From: CAYUIS01 sp964444825 | GTDB lineage: Bacteria > Chloroflexota > Anaerolineae > B4-G1 | Direction: 5' to 3' | DNA length: 26,814 bases | NCBI GenBank assembly: GCA_964444825.1 | Contig: CAYUIS010000064.1 | Coordinates: 1-26,814 of the forward strand | Shown here: piece by piece, positions 1 through 7,454 of the stretch | How positions within the stretch are numbered: the stretch's first letter is position 1 | Layout of the letters: each line of letters starts with the position of its first letter | The notes under the pieces: model-generated | Databases searched by the model: none | What the model saw: only the letters and a program-made list of their open reading frames with translations | What the model was told of the DNA's origin: nothing | Translations under genes and position numbers: made by a program

Positions 1-780
1 GGTCCCCGCATTCATAGACGCCGTACATCCGGCCGTCGTCGTCGGTGAGTTCACACCACCAGCATTGAGGGGGATGTACAGCATGGGTAGGCCCTTCTCA
101 GCAAGATACATGCATTTCTGCAGGGCCTCGGCGTTTGCGACAAGCCCGGATGTGACGTTGATATAGCATGTGGCGAAGGGATTTTGCTGAAAGGCCTCGG
201 CGCCCCCGGCCACCACCTCGCACATCTCGACGGCCGCGACACATCCTTCAAAGTCGGGTGAGACAAAGACGATGGGTTTGGTGGTATGATTGAGCATCAC
301 CTGCATCTGGTAGCGGTCATAGATGCGCTGATCCACGTCCTCAGGCAGAAAGAGGGACATGACGAAAGAGATCTCTGGCATGGCGTCCATCAGCCTCGCT
401 GCCTCAACGACGTCTGTGAGCACCGGTCTGCGCCGTTCTCCGGTGCGGTGGTCGAGAACGTTCAAACAGTCGGAGCCGCCGCCGTAGTAGGTGTTGTGGC
501 CCCAGGCACGTATGGCGACGCTGCCGTTACGATCGCAAAGCGTCATTCGTCTGGGGGTCAGGCTCAGGGCCCTCTCGACCATGTATTCTGGGATGCGGAC
601 GCGGATACCGTCCGCCTTTGCCCCGCCCTTGACCAGCAGCGCTAGCGCCTTTTCGTCGTGAACGTCGATGCCGATGCGCTCCATAATCTCTAGACTTGCC
701 AGATGGATTCTTTCCCGTTCCTGTTGTCCCAGGCGGGCATAGTGAGCACTCGTCATACTCAGACCGTGGGTCTCGATCAT
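1..780 (-). CDS. MttB-family corrinoid methyltransferase, partial (MttB-1)
   Basis: Reading the minus strand from 780 gives 260 uninterrupted codons that run off the left edge. The protein begins MIETHGLSMTSAHYARLG and carries family hallmarks: an N-terminal helix with ERIHLASLEIMERIGIDV, the glycine-rich segment YYGGGSDCLNVLDHRTGERR (about residues 98-117), NHTTKPIVF, and the start of the barrel segment with GLPMLYIPLNAGG. The family (COG5598) transfers methyl groups from methylated amines to a corrinoid protein. The start at 780 was chosen because GAGGT lies 7 nt upstream; the in-frame ATG at 856-858 would sit almost on the -10 box of the promoter at 859-887 and is unlikely to be in the mRNA. 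No in-frame amber codon is seen in this part. It is transcribed away from the regulator and the other methyltransferases. Its glycine-rich segment resembles that of the homologue at the right edge. Substrate unknown. Confidence 0.9.
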   Translation of the reverse strand, partial: MIETHGLSMTSAHYARLGQQERERIHLASLEIMERIGIDVHDEKALALLVKGGAKADGIRVRIPEYMVERALSLTPRRMTLCDRNGSVAIRAWGHNTYYGGGSDCLNVLDHRTGERRRPVLTDVVEAARLMDAMPEISFVMSLFLPEDVDQRIYDRYQMQVMLNHTTKPIVFVSPDFEGCVAAVEMCEVVAGGAEAFQQNPFATCYINVTSGLVANAEALQKCMYLAEKGLPMLYIPLNAGGVNSPTTTAGCTASMNAGT

Positions 781-858
781 CTGTTTTACCTCGTGTTTGG
801 GATAGACCGTTTTCACCGCGATAGCTTGGTGCATCAGGTTAAGAAGCTGATATACCAT

Positions 859-887
859 ATTATAATGTTTAAACCATCAGTTGTCAA
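859..887 (-). promoter_or_regulatory. sigma70-type promoter for the leftward methyltransferase gene
   Basis: On the minus strand TTGACA (882-887) and TATAAT (859-864) are separated by exactly 17 bp, a full consensus match. The expected transcript start is near 852, giving a leader of about 70 nt before the start codon at 780. A TGATATACCA element (848-857) lies at the predicted start site and could be an operator. Confidence 0.8.
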
Positions 888-946
888 CAGTTTTTGGTTC
901 AATTGATGACTTTAAGATAACAGAAATGTGCCTAGATATATCAAAC

Positions 947-975
947 TTGACACTTAATGTATTACGTGATATAAT
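947..975 (+). promoter_or_regulatory. sigma70-type promoter for the GntR regulator gene
   Basis: TTGACA (947-952) and TATAAT (970-975) are separated by exactly 17 bp, again a perfect match. The predicted start near 982 gives a leader of about 60 nt before the ATG at 1041. The -10 box is embedded in TGATATAATCA (967-977), resembling elements at 848-857 and 934-943, so autoregulation is plausible. Confidence 0.8.
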
Positions 976-1040
976 CATCTGTGTAAGAACCTCACGGAGT
1001 ACTCGTCGCACGTTTGCGGGCCAGGTAGGGAGTTGGGCCG

Positions 1041-1724
1041 ATGCCTCTTTTGAAGCTGAGTGATACCTCAAAGGAGCTGATTTACAGAGAGATCCGCCGT
1101 TCCATCATCATGGGATACTGTAACCCCGGTGAGAGGTTGGATCTGGATGCACTCAGCAGCAGCTACGGTACCAGCATCACGCCGGTGCGCGATGCGCTCC
1201 AAATGCTCAGCCAGGAAGGCCTGGTCACCATCAAGCCCCGGTCGGGCTACTTTGTCACCTATGTCACCCTAAAGCAGTTGCGCGATCTGCTAGAGCTGCG
1301 CGAGATCCTCGAGGTGGTCGCTGTGGAGCGAGCCACGCCTCGGATCACGGATGAACAGCTTGCACAGCTCGAGCACGTCCACGCTGGCTACACCGGCGAT
1401 GACGATGAATCCTACGACCGTTATACAGACGAGAATCGGCGCTTCCATTACTTGATCGCTGAAGCATCGGGCAATCACGAGCTGGCGGAGACGTTGGGCC
1501 ATCTGCACGACCGACTAGCCCGCTTCATGGTCATGGTCCGAGTTAGTGATACGCTGGAGACCAGACACAGACGCCTCATAGAGGCACTGCGAACCCGTGA
1601 CCCCGCGGCAGCACGCCGGGCAATGCTTCACGAAGTCAACGAGACCCGGGAGACCATTCTGGAGCGCGTGATCCAGCAGGAAGGGGCGTCCTGGCAACTG
1701 GGCGTACAGGCAGATGCATCCTAA
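1041..1724 (+). CDS. GntR-family transcriptional regulator, FCD (FadR C-terminal) type
   Basis: A 227-residue protein of usual length for the class. The winged helix-turn-helix spans about residues 10-72, with the typical PGERLDLDALSSSYGTSITPVRDALQ arrangement (shown here in parts: PGERLDLDAL, then TPVRDALQ) and the wing GLVTIKPRSGYFV. The all-helical FCD ligand-binding domain follows (about 80-205) with probable metal-ligand positions N132, H136, H176 and H197. Such regulators usually respond to small carboxylic or amino acids bound at the metal, often as repressors. The gene is driven by a perfect promoter divergent from a methyltransferase gene and precedes the corrinoid protein and transporter genes, so it most likely controls this locus in response to the substrate or a breakdown product. 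It ends in TAA, directly followed in the same frame by an IclR relic. Confidence 0.92.
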   Translation: MPLLKLSDTSKELIYREIRRSIIMGYCNPGERLDLDALSSSYGTSITPVRDALQMLSQEGLVTIKPRSGYFVTYVTLKQLRDLLELREILEVVAVERATPRITDEQLAQLEHVHAGYTGDDDESYDRYTDENRRFHYLIAEASGNHELAETLGHLHDRLARFMVMVRVSDTLETRHRRLIEALRTRDPAAARRAMLHEVNETRETILERVIQQEGASWQLGVQADAS

Positions 1725-1925
1725 GCGGTTTCACAGGAGGAACTGGAGGAGGGTCTGAATGTGGTCGCAGTGCCGGTTCGTGATCACACCGGGCAGCCAG
1801 TGGCCTCGGTCAGCGTGGCTGGCCCGGCGTATCGTGTCACTCCGGCAATGTTTGCCGACTTGGCGAGCCGGTTGGCGCACACAGCCGCAGCGATCTCTGA
1901 GCAGTTGGGTCATCGACCGATCTAG
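1725..1925 (+). pseudogene. C-terminal relic of an IclR-family regulator
   Basis: Immediately after the stop of the GntR gene, the same frame stays open for 66 codons to a TAG at 1923-1925. The translation contains EELEEGLNVVAVPVRD, HTGQPVASVSVAGPAYRVTP and AAAISEQLG, which match the last part of the IclR effector-binding domain (an EEGL..vAvPv.D..G..vAa.SvsGP segment, then a final helix ending in iS..LG). No start codon with a ribosome site, no helix-turn-helix and no N-terminal half are present, so this is a broken remnant. It suggests an IclR regulator once stood here and was replaced or truncated when the GntR gene arrived. Family recognition is confident; the history is inference. Confidence 0.75.
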
Positions 1926-2001
1926 CTTCCCTACCTGGGCCAGATGGGTTGGCCTGGGCCAAGAAGGGGCAGGCGGTGACGCTCGTTCAATATGTTATCG
2001 G

Positions 2002-2019
2002 AACACGCACCTGCGTGTT
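2002..2019 (+). terminator. weak hairpin before the corrinoid protein gene
   Basis: AACACGC (2002-2008) and GCGTGTT (2013-2019) form a 7-bp stem with a 4-nt loop followed by only a short T run. It could weakly terminate the regulator transcript or be an operator. The rest of 1926-2072 shows no gene, and I found no convincing promoter in it. Confidence 0.25.
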
Positions 2020-2072
2020 TTGAGCCAGATGCGAATTCTGGAAACATTGACACTATCGGGAGGTTGTGAAAA

Positions 2073-2708
2073 ATGGCAGACATCTTGGAAAAGATCGCAT
2101 CAAATCTATACGATGGTGAGGACGGACAGGTTGCCGAACTCGTCCAGGAGGCGCTAGACCAAGGGATGGGACCTGGAGAGGTTCTGTCTGGTGGTCTGAT
2201 TGCGGGTATGGATGAGGTGGGCAAGGATTTTAAGGCGGGCGATTTGTTTGTGCCCGAAGTGCTCATCGCGGCGCGGGCGATGCACGCAGGCATGGCGGTG
2301 CTGCGACCGCTGCTGGCGGAGGGCGAGGTGCCGACCGCCGGCAAGTGCCTGATCGGCACCGTGCAGGGTGACTTGCACGACATCGGCAAGAACCTGGTCA
2401 GGATGATGCTGGAGGGCGCTGGTTTTGAGATGGTTGACCTGGGAACGGATGTCAAAGCCGATGCCATTGTGGAGGCTGTGCGCGAGCATCAGCCCGTTTT
2501 GTTGGGGATGAGCGCCCTGCTGACGACCACGATGGTCAATATGCGGAGCATAATCGAGGCATTGACAGAGGCCGGACTGCGGGACTCGCTCAAGATCATG
2601 ATCGGCGGGGCACCCGTGACGGCGGCCTTTGCTGAGGAGATCGGCGCCGATGCCTACGCGCCCGATGCGGCGAGCGCTGTTGACGTAGCCCGAAGTCTCG
2701 CTGGGTAG
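2073..2708 (+). CDS. Methyltransferase corrinoid protein (MttC/MtgC type)
   Basis: A 211-residue cytoplasmic cobalamin-binding protein that accepts a methyl group on Co(I) from an MttB-type enzyme and passes it to a second methyltransferase. The N-terminal four-helix cap spans about residues 1-85 and the Rossmann-like B12 domain about 90-211. The base-off/His-on signature DLHDIG is at 100-105, making H102 the expected lower axial cobalt ligand. SALLTTT (147-153) and GGAPV (178-182) are the other conserved cofactor contacts. Length fits the family. A good ribosome site (GGGAGG) precedes the ATG. It is the only corrinoid protein seen among six methyltransferase genes, so it may serve several of them. 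It ends with TAG, used as a normal stop. Confidence 0.95.
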   Translation: MADILEKIASNLYDGEDGQVAELVQEALDQGMGPGEVLSGGLIAGMDEVGKDFKAGDLFVPEVLIAARAMHAGMAVLRPLLAEGEVPTAGKCLIGTVQGDLHDIGKNLVRMMLEGAGFEMVDLGTDVKADAIVEAVREHQPVLLGMSALLTTTMVNMRSIIEALTEAGLRDSLKIMIGGAPVTAAFAEEIGADAYAPDAASAVDVARSLAG

Positions 2709-2770
2709 TAGGCATGGTGCGGCCTTCCCGGGGCCAAGGGACGGGGGACGTAATCGCTAGGTAGGGGGCA

Positions 2771-4234
2771 ATGGCCAAAAGAAACCGGGGTCCAGCGATG
2801 GGCCTCGTGGGTGGTCAGTACAGGCCACTGACCGACGACCAAATCGAGCGGATCCATCGAGCGGCTCTGAGTATCCTGGAGCGCACCGGCGTCCTGGTTG
2901 AGGAACCAGAGGCGCTGCGATTGCTTGGGGAGGCAGGGGTCAGCGTGGATCAGGATACTTCCCGTGTCCGATTGCCACCTGCGTTGGTCGAGGATGCTGT
3001 GGATTGGGCGCCTTCGCGGGTGGTGCTGGCCGGGCGTGATCCCAAATGGGACCTGGAACTGGAAGGCGCGCGGGTACACATCGGCACGGGCGGCGCGGCA
3101 TTGACAGTTCTCGATCTGGAAACGGGACAGCCGCGCCCGGCTGTGTTGCGCGATATCGTCGAGCTGGCTCGCTTGGTGGATAGGCTCGAAAACGTACATT
3201 TCTACCTGACGCCGGTCTATCCCACGGATATGGGCAAGGACGAGGTAGACGTGAATACCTACTATGCCAGCTTGGCGAACACAACCAAGCACGTTCAAGG
3301 TGGCGTCTACACCGTCCAGGGTATTCGTGACACGGTAGAGATGTGTGAGCGTATAACGGGCGGCGCGGACGCGTTGCGAGAGCGCCCAATCGTGTCCTTT
3401 ATCACCAGTTGGATGGTCAGCCCGCTCAAGTTTGCCACCGATGTCACCACGCTGCTGATCGAGACCTGCCGCCAACGCATCCCGGTGGTCCTTTCGGCCG
3501 CGCCGATGGCTGGGTCTACCGCGCCAGTGACCCTGGCGGGGATGCTGGCCCAGCTCACGGCAGAGCAACTGGCCGGGGTTGTCCTGACTCAGTTGGCTCA
3601 CCGGGGGGCTCCATTGTTGATTGGTCCAATCCCGGCCACGGCGGATATGAAGACCGGACGCTACCTGGCCGGAGCGGCCGAGTTTGGGTTAGCCAACGCT
3701 GCTATGGCCCAGATGGGGCAGTACTATCACCTGCCCGTCTACAACTCGGCAGGGATGACCGACAGCAAGACCCCGGACATCCAGGCCGGTTTCGAGAAGG
3801 CGATGAGCGCGGTGCTGACAGCCCTGGCTGGTAGCAACTTTGTGCACCACGCGGCGGGGATGCTCGAGAATATGAACACCGTCGCGCCAGAACAGTTTGT
3901 CATTGACAATGAGATCCTTGGCATGGCGATGCGCGTGGTGCAGGGCATTGAAGTGACTGACGAGACGCTGGCGCTGGATACGATCGACGCGGTCGGCCCT
4001 GGCGGTCACTTTCTGATGGCCGATCACACGCTCAGGCATATGCGGTCCGAGTTCTACTATCCATCGACGGTGGTGGATCGGCAGAGCTGGGACACGTGGC
4101 ATCAGGACGGCGCTCTGGATGCGCGCGAGCGTGCCAGGGAGATCGCCCGCGACATCCTGGCCCATCATCGGCCGGAACCGCTTGATCCGGCGACGGAAAG
4201 CTGGATTCGGGAGCGGTTTGAGCTGTTTATCTGA
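2771..4234 (+). CDS. MttB-family corrinoid methyltransferase (MttB-2)
   Basis: A 487-residue full-length member of the trimethylamine/quaternary-amine methyltransferase family (COG5598) with a TIM-barrel fold. It begins 62 nt after the corrinoid protein gene, its probable methyl acceptor. Visible family blocks are LTDDQIERIHRAALSILERTGV, here split as LTDDQIERIHRAA and SILERTGV, then HIGTGGAALTVLDLETG, ITSWMVSPL, PMAGSTAPVTLAG, a TDSKTPDIQAGFEK segment and FVHHAAGM. No in-frame amber codon is present, so it belongs to the non-pyrrolysine group that includes the glycine betaine enzyme MtgB. It is clearly closest to MttB-4 two genes downstream: both start with a GGQYxPLT block and both have HH rather than HDVG in the late barrel. 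Substrate unknown. Confidence 0.93.
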   Translation: MAKRNRGPAMGLVGGQYRPLTDDQIERIHRAALSILERTGVLVEEPEALRLLGEAGVSVDQDTSRVRLPPALVEDAVDWAPSRVVLAGRDPKWDLELEGARVHIGTGGAALTVLDLETGQPRPAVLRDIVELARLVDRLENVHFYLTPVYPTDMGKDEVDVNTYYASLANTTKHVQGGVYTVQGIRDTVEMCERITGGADALRERPIVSFITSWMVSPLKFATDVTTLLIETCRQRIPVVLSAAPMAGSTAPVTLAGMLAQLTAEQLAGVVLTQLAHRGAPLLIGPIPATADMKTGRYLAGAAEFGLANAAMAQMGQYYHLPVYNSAGMTDSKTPDIQAGFEKAMSAVLTALAGSNFVHHAAGMLENMNTVAPEQFVIDNEILGMAMRVVQGIEVTDETLALDTIDAVGPGGHFLMADHTLRHMRSEFYYPSTVVDRQSWDTWHQDGALDARERAREIARDILAHHRPEPLDPATESWIRERFELFI

Positions 4235-4306
4235 GACCTAGACGAGTGAAAACGGTACCGCGCATCGCCTTTCACGCACGGCAGTCTTCCTTAAAGGGGT
4301 TAACTG

Positions 4307-5758
4307 GTGACTGAACAAGTTCCTGTTGAAACGTTGCGTCCGAGGATGCGGATGTTATCCGACGAGCAGATCCAGACCATCCACCACACCAGCCTCGACA
4401 TTCTCTCACAGACTGGGATCTTGATGAAGAACGAGGCCGCCCGCGAATTACTTCTCGAAGCCGGGGCTTGGGAATCAGACGGGCGGATCAAGGTTCCGGA
4501 GCACCTGGTGATGGACGCCATCACTGCTGCCCCATCGCGCATCCCGATGTATAACCGCCTGGGTGAGTTGACGATGGGTCTGGAGGCGGGCAAAGTGTTC
4601 TTTGGGCCTGGCTCCGATTGTATCTTTACCATCGACGTGGAGACAGGCGAGCGGCGCAAGGCCACGGCGGAGGACATCCGGCGTTTCGCGCACCTATGTG
4701 ATGGCCTCGACCAGATGGACTTTACGATGTCAATGGGCAACCCTTCGGATGTGCCATCGCTGGATATCTACATCCACGAGTTTATCAGCATGATTCGGGG
4801 TTCGGTCAAGCCCACCGTCTACACGGCCAACAACCGGGCGGATATGGAGGACATCTACCGCATCGCCTGCGCGGTGGTTGGCGGCGAGACTGAACTGCGT
4901 GAAAGACCCTTCTTGCTGCTCTACGCCGAGTCGATCTCCCCGCTCCTGTATCCAGACGAGTCGGTCGACAAGCTGTTGTTCTGCGCCGAAAAGGGGATCC
5001 CGGTGACTTACCCGCCATCGCCCAACACCGGCGGTGGTGGCCCGATCACCTTGGCTGGCGCCTTGGCCTTGGGCAACGCCGAGTGTCTGGCCGGACTGGT
5101 GCTCACCCAGCTCATGCGGCGGGGTGCGCCATTTCTATACGGTATGAATACCGCTGCGCTGGATATGAAGTCGGCCATTGTCAGTTATGGCGCTCCAGAG
5201 TGGCCCACAGGGATGGCGGCCTGGACCGATATGGGGAGGTTTTACGGCCTGCCAGTATGGGGAGCTGCCGGCGCGACCGACAGCAAGGTCGTGGATGCCC
5301 AGGCTGGCGCAGAGGCGTCGATCTCGATTATGGCCGCCTTTCTGACCCGCTGCAACCTGGTCCACGACGTGGGATACATCGAATACGGCACCACCTCTTC
5401 GATGGAGATGCTGGTTGTGGCCGACGAGATCATCCGCGACGTGCGCTTCATCATGGACGGTGTGGAGGTCAGCGAGCGCACGCTGGCGCGGGAGGCAATC
5501 CACCGAGCAAAGCCGGGGGCTGGGTTCCTGGCTGATGACCACACACTGGACAATTGGCGGTGGGCTCAGTGGCGGCCCGCGTTGATCGATCGGACCCGAT
5601 ACGATCGCTGGGTGAAACAGGGTAGCAAGGATATGGTGACTCGAGCCAACGAGCGCGCGCGCCAAATCCTGGAAGTGCACGAGGTCCCGCCCCTGTCGGA
5701 GACGGCGGAAAGCGTCATCAGCAAGGTGCTAGAGGAGCGGGCATCCGAGGGGGAATGA
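4307..5758 (+). CDS. MttB-family corrinoid methyltransferase (MttB-3)
   Basis: A 483-residue full-length family member starting at GTG (4307) with AAAGGGG upstream. Family blocks include DEQIQTIHHTSLDILSQTGI, the glycine-rich FFGPGSDCIFTIDVETGERR, GGGGPITLAGALALGNAE, AAGATDSKVVDAQAG and NLVHDVGYIEYG. It has the LVHDVG form of the late-barrel motif, shared with MttB-5 and MttB-6 and unlike MttB-2 and MttB-4, so it is a separate lineage and not a recent tandem copy of its neighbours. No in-frame amber codon. It lies 72 nt after MttB-2 in the same direction, probably in one transcript with the corrinoid protein gene. The role is methyl transfer from a methylated amine or similar compound to cobalamin, by family; the exact substrate cannot be read from the sequence. 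Confidence 0.92.
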   Translation: MTEQVPVETLRPRMRMLSDEQIQTIHHTSLDILSQTGILMKNEAARELLLEAGAWESDGRIKVPEHLVMDAITAAPSRIPMYNRLGELTMGLEAGKVFFGPGSDCIFTIDVETGERRKATAEDIRRFAHLCDGLDQMDFTMSMGNPSDVPSLDIYIHEFISMIRGSVKPTVYTANNRADMEDIYRIACAVVGGETELRERPFLLLYAESISPLLYPDESVDKLLFCAEKGIPVTYPPSPNTGGGGPITLAGALALGNAECLAGLVLTQLMRRGAPFLYGMNTAALDMKSAIVSYGAPEWPTGMAAWTDMGRFYGLPVWGAAGATDSKVVDAQAGAEASISIMAAFLTRCNLVHDVGYIEYGTTSSMEMLVVADEIIRDVRFIMDGVEVSERTLAREAIHRAKPGAGFLADDHTLDNWRWAQWRPALIDRTRYDRWVKQGSKDMVTRANERARQILEVHEVPPLSETAESVISKVLEERASEGE

Positions 5759-5766
5759 TACGGTGG

Positions 5767-5798
5767 ACGCGACACGACAGGCGGGGTGTGTGTCGCGT
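5767..5798 (+). other. intercistronic hairpin between MttB-3 and MttB-4
   Basis: ACGCGACAC (5767-5775) pairs perfectly with GTGTCGCGT (5790-5798) across a 14-nt loop. There is no T tract, so it is more likely an mRNA-stability or processing element than a terminator. Confidence 0.4.
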
Positions 5799-5816
5799 AT
5801 TGCGTGAGGGGGTAGT

Positions 5817-7253
5817 GTGGCCCGACCGGGACCGGTTGGCGGGCAGTACCAGCCGCTGACCCAGGAGGAGATAGAGCGGATCCACCAGGCGTCGTTGGCC
5901 GTGCTGGAGAACGTCGGCGTTCACGTGGAAAACGTGCGAGCGTTGGCGCTCTATCGGCAGGGTGGGGCGACGGTGGATGGGAACCGGGTCTATATCCCGG
6001 CGTCGGTGGTAAAGAGGGCGCTGGAGAGTGCCCCCTCGCGAGTGATCCTGGCCGGTCGTGACCCTGAACAGGACGTGGTGCTGGAGGGGAAGCGGGTCTA
6101 TGCCGGCACTGGAGGATCGCCGACGGTGGTGCTTGACCCGGGTGCGGACGTGCCCCGACCGGGCACGTTGCGGGATCTGGCAGATCTGGCCAAGCTGGCC
6201 GATGCACTGGAGCACTGCGACTTTGTCGTGGTTCCGCTGCATCCCACCGATGTGCCCGAGAAAGACGTGCCCGCCAATCGATTCTATGCGTGCTTGGCTA
6301 ACACAACGAAGCACGTGATGGGTGGGGTCGGGTCTGTTGAGGGAGCGCGGGCGGCGATTGAGATCGCAGCCCTCATCGCTGGTAGTGAGGAAAAGCTGCG
6401 AGAACGTCCCTTTGTCTCGGCTATCACCAGTTGGATGGTCAGTCCGTTACTCCTGGATACCAGTGTGACCGATATCCTGCTTGAGTGGTGCCAACACGGT
6501 CTTCCCGTTGCCCTGTCGTCGGCGCCGATGGCTGGCTCCACCTCACCGGTGACGCTAGTCGGAACGCTCGTGCAACTCAACGCTGAGCAATTGAGCGGTA
6601 TCGTGCTCACCCAGTTGCTCAGGCCTGGCACACCGGTACTGGCCGGATACATCCCGGGCGTGGCCGATATGCGCACTGGAGGCTATCTCGGGGGGGCGAT
6701 CGAGTTTGGGATGATGCAGGCGGCCGCCGCCCAACTGGCTCAGTTCTATCAAGTACCGATCTACTGCTCTGGTGGTATGACCGACGCCAAGTTGCCCGAT
6801 GCCCAGGCCGGGTATGAGAAGATGTCAACGCTGCTGCTCGCCGCGATGGGTGGCGCGAGCTATATCCATCATGCTGTCGGTATGCTCACCAATATGAGCA
6901 CGGCTTCTTTGGAGCAGGCCGTCATTGATGATGAGATCGTCGGCATGGTGAAACGTGTGCTGCGTGGCGTCGAGGTGACGCCCGACTCAATGGCAGTGGA
7001 AGCGATTGATCGCGTCGGCCCTGGTGGTCACTATCTGATGGATCCACATACCCTGCAGAATATGCGTTCCGAGCTGTTTCATCCTGCGCTGGGTGATCGG
7101 CAGAATCGGGCGATGTGGCAACGGGCGGGCAAGCAGGACACACGCGTCCGGGCGACGGAACGGGTGGAAAGTCTGCTGCGCACACACCAGCCCCTGGGGT
7201 TGCCTCCCAAGGTGGATGCCGTGATTCGCTCCAGGTTCAATATCCACCTATAG
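5817..7253 (+). CDS. MttB-family corrinoid methyltransferase (MttB-4)
   Basis: A 478-residue full-length family member starting at GTG (5817) behind GAGGGGG. It parallels MttB-2 along its length: GGQYQPLTQEEIERIHQASL, YAGTGGSPTVVLDP, ITSWMVSPL, PMAGSTSPVTLVGTLVQL, GGMTDAKLPDAQAGYEK, SYIHHAVGM, VGPGGHYLMDPHTLQNMRSE. The two are probably paralogues that flank the more distant MttB-3. It has no internal amber codon; its own stop is TAG, with no extended reading beyond it. It is the last methyltransferase before the transporter genes. By family it moves a methyl group onto the corrinoid protein; substrate unknown. Confidence 0.92.
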   Translation: MARPGPVGGQYQPLTQEEIERIHQASLAVLENVGVHVENVRALALYRQGGATVDGNRVYIPASVVKRALESAPSRVILAGRDPEQDVVLEGKRVYAGTGGSPTVVLDPGADVPRPGTLRDLADLAKLADALEHCDFVVVPLHPTDVPEKDVPANRFYACLANTTKHVMGGVGSVEGARAAIEIAALIAGSEEKLRERPFVSAITSWMVSPLLLDTSVTDILLEWCQHGLPVALSSAPMAGSTSPVTLVGTLVQLNAEQLSGIVLTQLLRPGTPVLAGYIPGVADMRTGGYLGGAIEFGMMQAAAAQLAQFYQVPIYCSGGMTDAKLPDAQAGYEKMSTLLLAAMGGASYIHHAVGMLTNMSTASLEQAVIDDEIVGMVKRVLRGVEVTPDSMAVEAIDRVGPGGHYLMDPHTLQNMRSELFHPALGDRQNRAMWQRAGKQDTRVRATERVESLLRTHQPLGLPPKVDAVIRSRFNIHL

Positions 7254-7454
7254 GCAAATCGGAGCCGTTGGTGGTCTGGTGGTCTGTGCATGGTGGTGTG
7301 AAGGAAGGAGGTGATGCAGCACAGTCGATGAAGGATTGGTTCTGTGTGAACCGTCGAACGGAGGGGGGAGTGGGCCGCATTGTCTATCGGGATGGTGGCA
7401 GCTTTTCTCTCACAAAATAAGCAGTCTATAGACTCAGAGGAGGAGTGTCAACAA
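7254..7454 (+). other. 201-bp leader between methyltransferase and transporter genes
   Basis: No terminator or convincing promoter is visible. It contains a near-perfect anti-Shine-Dalgarno match AAGGAGGTGAT (7305-7315) that is not placed properly for any clear gene: the ATG at 7328 would open a 30-codon frame (7328-7420), but the spacing from GGAGG is about 16 nt. The small frame is unproven. Confidence 0.4.

Larger units (their letters stand above)
848..977. promoter_or_regulatory. candidate operator elements in the divergent control region
   Basis: Three related AT-rich elements lie here: TGATATACCA (848-857), AGATATATCA (934-943) and TGATATAATCA (967-977). The outer two coincide with the start region of the leftward promoter and the -10 box of the rightward promoter. 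GntR proteins of the FCD class commonly bind short AT-centred palindromes of the TGGTATACCA type and autoregulate, so the neighbouring GntR protein is the natural candidate ligand. The sites are visible; binding is inference. Confidence 0.4.

Noticed and set aside
286..645. 119-codon open frame on the plus strand
   Set aside because: It lies antisense to the MttB-1 coding frame, has no recognisable family and is explained as a shadow of that gene.
1759..2157. 132-codon open frame on the plus strand between the regulator and corrinoid protein
   Set aside because: It is out of frame with the recognisable IclR relic, runs into the corrinoid protein gene in another frame and resembles no family.
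2822..2834. GGCCACTGACC resembling part of a cobalamin riboswitch B12 box
   Set aside because: It lies inside the MttB-2 coding sequence, and I see no surrounding riboswitch helices or leader position.
7380..7454. Upstream start for the solute-binding protein
   Set aside because: The extra 25 residues precede the signal sequence region without a ribosome site, whereas 7455 has AGAGGAGGAG in front.
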